Assembly: GCA_964478455.1 (NCBI GenBank)
Contig: CAYZJD010000062.1
Span: 1-16,310, forward strand
Direction of reading: 5' to 3'
DNA from: CAYZJD01 sp964478455
GTDB lineage: Bacteria > Acidobacteriota > Terriglobia > Bryobacterales > Bryobacteraceae
DNA: 16,310 nt
Of the stretch, positions 1-6,669 are shown piece after piece. The notes under the pieces were generated by a model that was not told the origin of the DNA, searched no databases, and saw nothing but the letters and a program-made list of their open reading frames with translations. Position 1 is the first letter of the stretch. Every line of letters starts with the position of its first letter. A program made the translations under genes and the position numbers.

Positions 1-2
1 AC

Positions 3-1070
3 TTCGGCGAGTCAAACCTGCCAACGCCGGGCTATATCAAGCGCGCGGCCGCGCGGGCGATGGAGGAAGGCTACACGTTCTACACGGAGAACGCCGGTCT
101 GCCCTCGCTGCGGCGGGCGCTGGCGGAGTACTACCGCAAGATCCACGGCGTCGAGCTGGACCCGTCATTGGAGATCGTGATCACCGCATCGGGGGTGCAG
201 GCGCTGAACGTGGGGATCCGGTGCCTGCTCGATCCCGGCGACGAAGCGATCGTTCTGACGCCGGCGTGGCCGAACGGCTCGGCGAACGTCGCGCTGGCGA
301 ACGCGGTTCCCCGTGAGATCCCGCACCCGCTCTGCGGCGAACGCTACCAGACCGATTTCAGCGCGATCGAAGCGGCGCTGACGCCGCGCACGCGGATGCT
401 GCTATACACTTCGCCGTCCAACCCCCTGGGGTGGGTGGCGACGGTGGAGGACCAGACGCGGCTGCTCGATTTCTGCCGGCGTCACGGCTTGTGGCTGATG
501 GCGGACGAAGTGTACGAGCGCCTGTATTACGGCGGCGGGCCGGGCGAGCCTGCGCCGTCGATCCTGCGGCTGGCGACGCGTGAGGACGCGGTGGCGGTGG
601 TGCAGTCCTTCTCCAAGAGCTACTGCATGACGGGCTGGCGCGTGGGCTGGCTGGCGGCGCGGCGGGACCTGGCGGCGCGCGCCACGCTGCTCAACGAGTT
701 CATCATCTCGCATGCGCCGAGCTTCGCGCAGAAAGCGGCCGAGACGGCGCTTGCGGATGGCGAAGGCGAGCTGGCGCGCATGGTGGAGAGGCTGCGCGAG
801 AACCGCGATTTCTGCTGGAGCGCGCTCGGCTCGATGCGCGGCGTGACCGTGCCGAAGCCGGAGGGCGCGTTCTACCTGTTCCCGAAGATCGAGGGCGCGA
901 CGGATTCCTTCGAGTTCTGTCGGCGGCTGCTCGTTGAAACGAAGGTCGGCGTAGCCCCCGGAGTGGCGTTCGGGGCGGGGGGCGAAGGCTCGGTCCGGAT
1001 CTGCTACGCGGCGGAGCGGTCGATCCTGGAACCGGCGATGGAGCGGCTGGGGAAGTTCCTGAGGGGCTGA
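3..1070 (+). CDS. PLP-dependent class I/II aminotransferase, 5' end missing
   Basis: Transfers amino groups between an amino acid and a 2-oxo acid using pyridoxal phosphate, in the cytoplasm. The frame is open from the window edge: residues encoded from base 3 (FGESNLPTPGYI) already match the N-terminal substrate-loop region of aspartate aminotransferase-like enzymes, so the ATG at 60 is internal and the true start lies upstream. Visible hallmarks, in order, are a TPAWPNG loop, the SPSNPLGWV asparagine-proline motif, ADEVYERLYY (the aspartate that contacts the pyridine nitrogen), and SFSKSYCMTGWRVGW, whose lysine (codon 615-617) should form the Schiff base. A C-terminal arginine segment (GSVRICYA) fits substrate carboxylate binding. 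About 355 residues are visible of a family length near 390. Substrate cannot be told from sequence. It is convergent with the methyltransferase-like gene that follows. Confidence 0.93.
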   Translation, partial: FGESNLPTPGYIKRAAARAMEEGYTFYTENAGLPSLRRALAEYYRKIHGVELDPSLEIVITASGVQALNVGIRCLLDPGDEAIVLTPAWPNGSANVALANAVPREIPHPLCGERYQTDFSAIEAALTPRTRMLLYTSPSNPLGWVATVEDQTRLLDFCRRHGLWLMADEVYERLYYGGGPGEPAPSILRLATREDAVAVVQSFSKSYCMTGWRVGWLAARRDLAARATLLNEFIISHAPSFAQKAAETALADGEGELARMVERLRENRDFCWSALGSMRGVTVPKPEGAFYLFPKIEGATDSFEFCRRLLVETKVGVAPGVAFGAGGEGSVRICYAAERSILEPAMERLGKFLRG

Positions 1071-1079
1071 GCTTCAAAC

Positions 1080-1104
1080 CGCAGAGGCGCGGAGAACGCA
1101 GAGG
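1080..1104. repeat. short degenerate tandem repeat, 8-9 bp units
   Basis: Three head-to-tail units (cgcagagg, cgcggagaa, cgcagagg) fill the gap between two convergent gene ends. Purine-rich intergenic tracts of this look (c-rich 'cagag' units) are seen between genes in many bacteria. No function can be assigned. A similar but not identical tract lies at 8917-8937. Confidence 0.5.
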
Positions 1105-1108
1105 TCAA

Positions 1109-1849
1109 CTACCAAAGGCCGGGCAGCAAGCGCCAGCGGACGCGGGCGGCGTAGTCCCGGTAGCCTGCCAGCTCGCGTTGTAGCGTCCTGTCTTCGAGCA
1201 CCGTGCGGAGCACCAGCAGGCACAGGCCGAGGCCAGCGGGAACGAGTCCCCAGAGCGAGCCGAGAGCCAGGGGCGTTGCGGCCAGGAACAGGGATGTCCC
1301 CGCATAGCCCGGGTGGCGCACATGGCGGTAGGGCCCATCCTGGATGACACGGTGACCGCGTTCACTCTGAATGCGAACGGTTGAGGCGAAGAAACGGTTC
1401 ACGGTCATAGCCCACAGCACCAGCCCGTAGCCGGCAACGAGAGCGGCGAAAGAGATAAGGCTGGCCCATAGCGCCACCGGCGGAGACCAGTGGAACCGGA
1501 AATCAAGCCCGGCCACGACGTATGTCCCGATCGGCGCGAGGATGGCGATCACCGGGGCCAGCACCTTGTCCCAACTCTTCGTGCCCGGTTGCAGGCGGGA
1601 GCGTTCGGCGACCAGGTCGGCGTGTTCGGGCAGCAGGATCCGCAGCGCAATTGCCTGAAGTGCGAACATGAACGCGGTGTAGACCCAGGCCATATCCCAG
1701 TCGAGCCGGCCGGCGGAGATAAAGAGAGCAGCAGGAATCAGAGCGCAAACGATAACGAGCCGGACCATGGCTCTGCGGACACCACGCGCCGTGTCGCTCT
1801 CCGGGTGAAGGATGCCGGCCAGGAGGCCGGAACGTGTCACCGCGGTCAT
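1109..1849 (-). CDS. isoprenylcysteine carboxyl methyltransferase (ICMT/PEMT)-like membrane protein
   Basis: Integral membrane protein of 246 residues with roughly five to six hydrophobic segments (about residues 30-48, 53-71, 96-114, 126-149, 184-215). The C-terminal half carries the family signature GPYRHVRHPGYAG at 172-184 and the later ED..L...L.GY..Y pattern at 219-233. These form the S-adenosylmethionine pocket in ICMT and phospholipid methyltransferase relatives. In bacteria, members of this family methylate small hydrophobic or unknown acceptors, because prenylated CAAX proteins are absent, so the substrate is unknown. The start at 1849 is supported by AAGGAGG about ten bases upstream. 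An internal ATG at residue 28 is less likely. The long loop at 72-96 is charged. It is transcribed toward the aminotransferase end. Confidence 0.85.
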   Translation of the reverse strand: MTAVTRSGLLAGILHPESDTARGVRRAMVRLVIVCALIPAALFISAGRLDWDMAWVYTAFMFALQAIALRILLPEHADLVAERSRLQPGTKSWDKVLAPVIAILAPIGTYVVAGLDFRFHWSPPVALWASLISFAALVAGYGLVLWAMTVNRFFASTVRIQSERGHRVIQDGPYRHVRHPGYAGTSLFLAATPLALGSLWGLVPAGLGLCLLVLRTVLEDRTLQRELAGYRDYAARVRWRLLPGLW

Positions 1850-1980
1850 GTTCGAGGAACCTCCTTCACTGGCTGACGGAGCAGGCTCGGGCCGTGTTCC
1901 CGAAATCGGACAGCAGGCTTGGCTTCCGAGGACCGGAGGCGGCAGCGGGCCGGTCCAGGCGCAAGGTATCCTGGAAACAG

Positions 1981-2049
1981 ATGGACGCCGTTTGGATCAT
2001 TCTGTTGGTGGCCGCGTGGATCATCATCAGCCGCTTCACGGGCGGCTGA
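1981..2049 (+). CDS. probable 22-residue single-span membrane peptide
   Basis: A short frame begins with ATG at 1981 and encodes MDAVWIILLVAAWIIISRFTGG before TGA. Residues 3-16 are almost purely aliphatic or aromatic, with acidic residue 2 before the span and arginine 18 after it, the shape of a tiny one-span membrane protein. The frame stays open upstream to 1834, but that part is arginine- and proline-rich with no sign of coding. No strong Shine-Dalgarno is seen (only TGGAAA upstream), and a TATCCT element ends eight bases before the ATG. Reading through the TGA would add 15 residues to TAA at 2095. I do not recognise a named family, and chance is a real alternative at this size. Confidence 0.4.
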   Translation: MDAVWIILLVAAWIIISRFTGG

Positions 2050-2060
2050 GGGGCTGCCTC

Positions 2061-2079
2061 GTCCGGCCGTGGGCCGGAC
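2061..2079. other. perfect GC hairpin after the small membrane ORF
   Basis: The sequence gtccggcc-gtg-ggccggac forms an uninterrupted 8-bp stem with a 3-base loop, starting 11 bases after the TGA at 2047-2049. There is no T-run on either side, so it is not a canonical intrinsic terminator. It lies between two converging reading frames and may slow transcription from both sides. Its spacing from the TGA and the G at the first loop position also resemble a bacterial selenocysteine insertion element (see findings). Confidence 0.55.
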
Positions 2080-2097
2080 AAATCCTGCAAGCCGTAA

Positions 2098-2117
2098 GCT
2101 GCCCGATGCCCGGCAGC
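2098..2117 (-). terminator. weak stem-loop just past the GH3 stop
   Basis: gctgcc and ggcagc pair around an 8-base loop about ten bases beyond the GH3 stop codon. Read on the minus strand it is followed only by TTACGG, so the poly-U tract is essentially absent. It could aid termination together with the hairpin at 2061-2079, but the evidence is position and pairing only. Confidence 0.25.
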
Positions 2118-2126
2118 AATCGCGGA

Positions 2127-4367
2127 TCAGCGCAGCGTGAATTCGGCGGATAGTCCGCCGGCCGACACACGGAACTTGCCCGGTTCCGTGACCCACTGGT
2201 TGTTAAGTCCGACGAAGGCCAGGTCGGCCGTCTTCAAGGTAAAGGAGACGGGCTTGCTCTCGCCGGGCCGCAGATCGATCTTACGGAAGCGCTTCAGCTC
2301 GCGCACGGGCGGGGTGATGCTTCGGTAGAGATCGGAAACGTACAGTTGTACGACTTCCTTGCCTGCCACCCGGCCGGTGTTCTTTACGTTGACCGTGACC
2401 TGAAGGTCCTGTGTGGCAGTGATCGTGTCGCGGCTCAGCTTGAGGCCCGAGTACTCGAACGTGGTGTAGCCGATCCCGTAGCCGAACTCGAACTGCGGGT
2501 TGAAAACGTTGTCGCTCAGGCGCTGCGTGTACTTGTGGTCGTAGGTGACCAGCGCGTTGGGATAACGCGGATAGGTGAACGGCAGGCGCCCGCTGGGATT
2601 GACGTCGCCGAACAGGATGTCCGCCACGGCGCGCCCGCCTTCGAGGCCCGGCAGGTACGCCATCAGGATGGCGCTCGAGAGCGGAACGATGTCGCGAATG
2701 ACCCTGGGGCGGCCCTCGGCGAGAACGGTGACGATGGGCTTGCCGGTTTTGGCGAGCTCGCGGACGAGATTCAACTGGGCGGTATCCAGAGTGAGGTCGT
2801 CAGTGTTGCCCGGCGTCTCGCAGTAGGCTTTCTCACCCAGGCAGGCGATGACCACGTCGGATTTGGAAGCCGCCGCGGCAACGCCGGTGATGTCCACTGC
2901 CTGGTCGAACGTTGTCCCGGGCAGATAAGTGACGTTGTCCTTGCCGGCGGCGGCCTCGATGGCGCGCAGGATCGTCGGCTTGTCGGCCGGGTAGAGGTCC
3001 TCGCGATCGCCCTGCCAGGTGATGGTCCAACCGCCATTCAGCACCGAAAGCAGGTTCGCGGTGGGACCTGTCACGAGGATCTTCTTGCCGCGCGCGAGCG
3101 GGAGGACGCCGTCGTCGTTCTTCAACAACGTGATCGCTTCGCGAGCGGCCTGAAGGTTCGCCTTGTCGAATTCGGGATCGTTGAAGCGCGCCTTGAGCGA
3201 CGCGTCGGGACGCGGGTTCTCGAACAGGCCGAGGCGGAACTTCACGCGCAGGATACGCCGCACCGCGTCGTCGATGCGGGCCATCGGAACCGACTTGTCC
3301 CTGGCGCACTCGAGCAGCAGATCGTAGAAGCTGAAATCATAGGGCACCATGCTCATGTCGAGGCCGGCCATGACCGCCATGCGGACGGCCTCCTTCGGTG
3401 AATCAGCCACCATGTCGCGGGTGTGGAGACGCTTGATGTCTTCCCAATCGGAGACCACGAAGCCTTCCAGGCCCCATTTGTTCTTGAGGATTTCCGTCAG
3501 AAGGTCGTGATTGGCGTGGCCGGGGATGCCGTTGACCTCGCCCGAGTTCACCATAACGGTCGGGGCACCGGCGCGGACTCCCGCTTCGAACGGGGGCAGA
3601 AAGAGCTGGTGCATCGAGCGGTCATCGATGTAGGCGGGCGTGCGGTCCTTGCCGTTCCACGGGAAGCTGTAGCCGACGTAGTGCTTCAGGCAGGTGGCGG
3701 CTTTGTCCTTGGCTCCGTAGTCGGCGCCCTGGTGGCCCTGGATGTAGGCCTTTCCCATTTCGGCGGCGAGGTAGGGATCTTCGCCGAAGCCTTCCCACAG
3801 ACGGGACCACAGCGGCTGCCGGCCGAGGTCCATCACCGGGTAGAAGTTCCACGGAATGCCTGAGGCTCGAATTTGAAGCGCGGTGATTTCGCCCTCTTTG
3901 CGGACCAACTCCGGATTCCAGGTGGCGGCCATAGCGACGGGCTGAGGAAACAGCGTGGCATCGAGCGTGTAGTTAGCACCATGGACGGCATCAATCCCGT
4001 AGAGGACGGGGATCTTAAGCCGGGTTCGCGAGGCGGCGTCCTGAATCGCGTTGATGATCTCGTGCCAGTGGTCGACGCTGTAGGCGCTGTTGGCGACGTT
4101 CAGAATCGAGCCGACTTTGTATTTGAGAACGGCCGTCTCGAGCTTGGCGGGATCGATGGCGTGCGGCTCCGCGCCGCCGCCTTCCCCTTTCGAGATCACC
4201 TGAATGGTGACCTGGGTCATCTGGCCGACCTTTTCTTCAAGCGTCATTTGCTTGAGCAGGTCTTCGACGCGGCGGTCGACAGCGGCTTGCGGGACGCTTT
4301 TCTGCTGCGCCGGCGCGAGAACGAACAGCAAGAGCACAAGCAGGATGGATAATGAATACCGTGGCAT
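2127..4367 (-). CDS. exported glycoside hydrolase family 3 beta-glycosidase
   Basis: Retaining beta-glycosidase, most likely beta-glucosidase-like, that cleaves terminal sugars from oligosaccharides outside the cytoplasm. The 746-residue length is usual for three-domain GH3 enzymes. Residues 1-20 are a signal peptide (hydrophobic LSILLVLLLFVL core, APA-Q site). The TIM-barrel domain runs from about 30 to 390, with PVLYGIDAVHG, RLWEGFGEDPYL, the substrate-binding CLKHYVGY lysine-histidine (228-229), and GFVVSDWED, where Asp307 is the expected nucleophile. The alpha/beta sandwich domain (about 410-620) contains SDVVIACLGEKAYCETPGN and GRLPFTYP. A fibronectin III-like C-terminal domain (about 650-740) holds the V.NTG..AGKEVVQLYV signature. 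The start has GGGAG about ten bases upstream and is divergent from the DUF488 gene. No sugar transporter genes sit next to it. Confidence 0.95.
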   Translation of the reverse strand: MPRYSLSILLVLLLFVLAPAQQKSVPQAAVDRRVEDLLKQMTLEEKVGQMTQVTIQVISKGEGGGAEPHAIDPAKLETAVLKYKVGSILNVANSAYSVDHWHEIINAIQDAASRTRLKIPVLYGIDAVHGANYTLDATLFPQPVAMAATWNPELVRKEGEITALQIRASGIPWNFYPVMDLGRQPLWSRLWEGFGEDPYLAAEMGKAYIQGHQGADYGAKDKAATCLKHYVGYSFPWNGKDRTPAYIDDRSMHQLFLPPFEAGVRAGAPTVMVNSGEVNGIPGHANHDLLTEILKNKWGLEGFVVSDWEDIKRLHTRDMVADSPKEAVRMAVMAGLDMSMVPYDFSFYDLLLECARDKSVPMARIDDAVRRILRVKFRLGLFENPRPDASLKARFNDPEFDKANLQAAREAITLLKNDDGVLPLARGKKILVTGPTANLLSVLNGGWTITWQGDREDLYPADKPTILRAIEAAAGKDNVTYLPGTTFDQAVDITGVAAAASKSDVVIACLGEKAYCETPGNTDDLTLDTAQLNLVRELAKTGKPIVTVLAEGRPRVIRDIVPLSSAILMAYLPGLEGGRAVADILFGDVNPSGRLPFTYPRYPNALVTYDHKYTQRLSDNVFNPQFEFGYGIGYTTFEYSGLKLSRDTITATQDLQVTVNVKNTGRVAGKEVVQLYVSDLYRSITPPVRELKRFRKIDLRPGESKPVSFTLKTADLAFVGLNNQWVTEPGKFRVSAGGLSAEFTLR

Positions 4368-4924
4368 GGCGGATGTCTCCCGAAGCTGCCATTGTAGCCG
4401 GAAAAGCGGGAGTCTCCGGTCCGAAACAAGAGAGGCTGTTTCCGGAAGAAGAGTCCGGCGAGGCGCCGGAGGGAAACGCGTCCATCTTTACCGTCGGCCA
4501 CTCGACCCGCAAGCTCGAGGAACTCGTCCGGGTGTTGCGGCACTACGGGATCGAGCGGCTGGTGGATATCCGGCACTTCCCTGCCAGCCGGCACAATCCG
4601 CAGTTCAACCGCGCGACGATCGAGGAGGAACTGGGCCGCGCCGGAATCGAGTACGTCTGGATCGAGAAGCTCGGCGGGTACCGCACCGGAGGCTACCTCG
4701 CTTACATGGACACCGAGGATTTCCGCGGCGGGATTGCGGAACTGGAGCGACTGGCTGGAGAGAAGCGCACGGCTTACATGTGCGCGGAACTGGTGTGGTA
4801 CAAGTGCCACCGGCGCAGGGTTTCCGATGTGTTGGCGGCGCGCGGCTGGAGCGTCGTGCACATCTTCGACGAAAGACGGGCGCAGGCGCACATTCTGAAG
4901 ACGAACACGATCAAGTGCGACTGA
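4352..4924 (+). CDS. DUF488 family protein
   Basis: Cytoplasmic protein of 190 residues in the DUF488 family, whose biochemical role is not established. The conserved part starts near residue 45 with FTVGHSTRKLEELV. It continues through LVDIRHFPASRHNPQFN, the EYVWIEKLGGYR segment, and the C-terminal cysteine signature MCAELVWYKCHRR followed by GWSVVHIFD. The first 44 residues are poorly conserved in style (serine-, glycine- and glutamate-rich). ATG at 4352 has AGGA about eight bases upstream but makes the gene overlap the divergent GH3 start by 16 bases. ATG at 4373 would avoid the overlap but has a weaker site. It is convergent with the toxin gene that ends 39 bases later. Confidence 0.88.
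   Translation: MNTVAWRMSPEAAIVAGKAGVSGPKQERLFPEEESGEAPEGNASIFTVGHSTRKLEELVRVLRHYGIERLVDIRHFPASRHNPQFNRATIEEELGRAGIEYVWIEKLGGYRTGGYLAYMDTEDFRGGIAELERLAGEKRTAYMCAELVWYKCHRRRVSDVLAARGWSVVHIFDERRAQAHILKTNTIKCD
4391..4396 (-). promoter_or_regulatory. possible -10 element for the GH3 gene
   Basis: Read on the minus strand this is TACAAT, 24 bases before the GH3 ATG and ahead of its GGGAG. No convincing -35 is visible. The same hexamer precedes the PH-domain operon at 8858-8863. It lies inside the first codons of the divergent DUF488 frame. Confidence 0.3.
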
Positions 4925-4963
4925 GGACGGCGGGACCGCTCCGCGCCCCGGCGCTGCAATCGT

Positions 4964-5338
4964 TCAGCGTCGGGCCCGGTACGGCGCCACCACGAAATCG
5001 AACCGGTCCAGGGGAAAGTCGCGCGTGTTGCGGGTGGCAAGTTTGAGGCCGTGGAGCTTCGCCAGTGCCGCCTGCAAGGCGTCGGGAAGACGCCAGCCAT
5101 GCTCGCGGCGGAGGCGGGCGGCCAGATCCGCAGCCTGCTTCCCGATGGCGATGGTGGGGAAAGAATCCAGCAGTTGCAGCGCAGCGGGCCTGGCTTGCGG
5201 CTCGAAGCCGGTCAGAACCTCGGCCCGGGTGATCACCGAGACGGCGGCGCCGCCACGAATGCGCCTGAGATATTCAGTGGCTTCGGGCCAATCATTCAGA
5301 TGATCAATGAGGATGACCGAGTCCAGCAGGACGCTCAT
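4964..5338 (-). CDS. vapC: VapC-like PIN-domain ribonuclease toxin
   Basis: Probable toxin of a type II toxin-antitoxin pair. VapC proteins are metal-dependent RNases that cut tRNA or rRNA when freed from antitoxin. The 124-residue length is normal. The acidic PIN-domain residues appear in order: Asp6 (LLDSVILIDHL), Glu40 (TRAEVLTGF), Asp86 (RLPDALQAALA) and Asp107 (ATRNTRDFPL). ATG at 5338 overlaps the antitoxin stop as ATGA and has GGGAG five bases ahead. A GTG two codons earlier is possible. The overlap implies translational coupling to the antitoxin. All four acidic residues are intact, so the nuclease is probably active. Confidence 0.92.
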   Translation of the reverse strand: MSVLLDSVILIDHLNDWPEATEYLRRIRGGAAVSVITRAEVLTGFEPQARPAALQLLDSFPTIAIGKQAADLAARLRREHGWRLPDALQAALAKLHGLKLATRNTRDFPLDRFDFVVAPYRARR

Positions 5339-5559
5339 CTCCACTCCCGCCGCAAGCGCCGCTGGTATTTCAAGCCGTCCCCGGCCTTCCAGAGGCCCTT
5401 GGTGGAGGCGAGGAGTTCATCGAAGGAGCGCTCTTCCGACTCGCGCATCTCGCGGATGGCGCTGCGCACGAGTTCGGTCACCGGCCTGCCCGTCCGGCGC
5501 GATTGCTCATCCAGCCAGGCTTTGTCGGCGGGATCGAGGGAGATGATGGTACGCACCAT
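5335..5559 (-). CDS. ribbon-helix-helix antitoxin partner of VapC
   Basis: 74-residue antitoxin candidate. The N-terminal part (MVRTIISLDPADKAWLDEQS, then RRTGRPVTELVRSAIREM) has the pattern of a ribbon-helix-helix DNA-binding fold: a short beta strand, helix A, turn, helix B. The remainder (about 40-74) is charged, with aromatic and aliphatic anchors (FDELL, GLW) typical of the segment that wraps the toxin. ATG at 5559 is preceded by GGGGGA at a six-base spacing. An ATG nine codons further upstream opens the frame too, but lies in the operator-like repeats and is disfavoured. The gene overlaps vapC by four bases and should autoregulate the pair. Confidence 0.87.
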   Translation of the reverse strand: MVRTIISLDPADKAWLDEQSRRTGRPVTELVRSAIREMRESEERSFDELLASTKGLWKAGDGLKYQRRLRREWR

Positions 5560-5601
5560 TGATATCCCCCATGCCAATGATATCACAGACTTGATGTGAT
5601 A
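5557..5601 (-). promoter_or_regulatory. candidate operator region of the toxin-antitoxin pair
   Basis: Upstream of the antitoxin lie two near-identical direct repeats, cattgatatc (5557-5566) and caatgatatc (5575-5584), 18 bases apart, each containing the palindrome gatatc. They abut a perfect inverted repeat tatcaca-N7-tgtgata (5581-5601). Antitoxins of this fold bind repeated short sites over their own promoter, so this is the expected operator location. The inverted repeat runs into the last codons of the upstream dehydrogenase gene. Confidence 0.5.
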
Positions 5602-6662
5602 GCGCTCGCTGGCGGCGGGTCCACGCCGAGGCGGGCGGCGTCGGCCAGCAGCGCTTTCCAGACGCCGTCGGGGACCGGGATACCCTCGCGCAGGCGGGTT
5701 TCCTCAGCGCGCCATTCCGGATCGCCCGCCACCAGGACCTCGTCATAGCCGGCGGCCGGGGCGGCCGACTTCACCGTCTCCACCAGCCGGGCCAGCCGCG
5801 AGCGGAACTCGGCGAGCGGCATGAAGCGCGCGACATCGATAGCGAGAAACATCTGGCTGGTCCGCATCGGCCGCTCGAGGATGCGCAGCCCGCCAACTTC
5901 GGTGCTCATGACGCCGCCGCTGAGCACGGCGCAGAGGATTTCCACCATCATGGCCAGCCCGTAACCCTTGTACCCTCCCAGCGGCATAAGCAGTCCGTGA
6001 AACGCCGCCTGCGTGTCGGTAGTGGGACGGCCTTCGGAGTCCATCGCCCATCCCGGCGGGATGGCCGGCTGGCCGGCGTAAGCGGCTTTGTAGATTTTGC
6101 CCGCGGCCACGGTGGTGGTGGCCATGTCAAGCAGCCAGCCTTTTCCCGGCTCTCCGGGCACGGACATGCAAATGGGGTTCGTGCCCAGGCGCCCTTCTTT
6201 GCCCTGCCACGGAGGGACGATCGGGGAAGCGTTGCACATCACGATGCCGGCTGCGCCGGCGGCCGAAATCCTGAGCGCCCAAAACGCCGCCATGCCGAAG
6301 TGGTTCGAATCACGGACGACGACGAGCCCGAGGCCATGTTCCCGGCTGAGCCGGATTGCATGATTCACACAGATGTCCGCCACCCGATAGCCGAGGCCGT
6401 TCCTGCCGTCGTAGAGCAGGCAGCCGCCGCTTTCCGAGACGATCCCGCCTTCGGCGAGCGGGTCGATGTTGCCGGCCTCCAGTTGCTTGAGATAGTACGG
6501 GACCAACTGGACGCCGTGCGAGTCCACCGCGCGAAGGTTGGCGGCCACGAGCGCGTCGGATACCAGCGCGGCACTGGCGGTGGGCACTCCGCCGGCTTCG
6601 AGAAGACGGCAGCAGAAGGCGTGGAGGGCATTCGGGGCGAGGAGGAAGACGGTTTCGGGCAC
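5583..6662 (-). CDS. Ldh2-family (malate/L-lactate type) NAD(P)-dependent dehydrogenase
   Basis: Cytoplasmic oxidoreductase of 359 residues, the usual length of the family that contains L-sulfolactate, malate, ureidoglycolate and 2,3-diketo-L-gulonate dehydrogenases. These reversibly oxidise a 2-hydroxy acid with a nicotinamide cofactor. Motifs seen are RAVDSHG (His49, putative proton relay), VRDSNHFG (118-123), RLGTNP (158-163), LLDMATTT (177-183) and PLGGYKGYGLAMMVE (227-241), all typical cofactor-pocket signatures. The exact substrate is not decidable. The start is GTG at 6662, seven bases after the stop of the binding-protein gene, with no clear Shine-Dalgarno, so coupled translation is likely. 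Its end overlaps the inverted repeat of the toxin-antitoxin promoter. Confidence 0.93.
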   Translation of the reverse strand: MPETVFLLAPNALHAFCCRLLEAGGVPTASAALVSDALVAANLRAVDSHGVQLVPYYLKQLEAGNIDPLAEGGIVSESGGCLLYDGRNGLGYRVADICVNHAIRLSREHGLGLVVVRDSNHFGMAAFWALRISAAGAAGIVMCNASPIVPPWQGKEGRLGTNPICMSVPGEPGKGWLLDMATTTVAAGKIYKAAYAGQPAIPPGWAMDSEGRPTTDTQAAFHGLLMPLGGYKGYGLAMMVEILCAVLSGGVMSTEVGGLRILERPMRTSQMFLAIDVARFMPLAEFRSRLARLVETVKSAAPAAGYDEVLVAGDPEWRAEETRLREGIPVPDGVWKALLADAARLGVDPPPASAITSSL

Positions 6663-6669
6663 GGCGGTG

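Noticed and set aside
1834..1980. Upstream extension of the small membrane ORF to a 71-residue protein
   Set aside because: The extension begins inside the ICMT-like gene's start region and is Arg/Pro/Ser-rich without conserved pattern; only the hydrophobic end looks protein-like.
2346..3401. A 351-codon plus-strand frame opposite the GH3 gene
   Set aside because: It is the mirror of a highly conserved GH3 coding sequence and has the Val/Gly/Arg/Asp-rich composition of an antisense shadow.
5335..5586. Antitoxin start at the upstream ATG (83 residues)
   Set aside because: The nine extra residues are encoded by the operator-like repeats, and the ATG at 5559 has the proper GGGGGA site and the start of the conserved fold.
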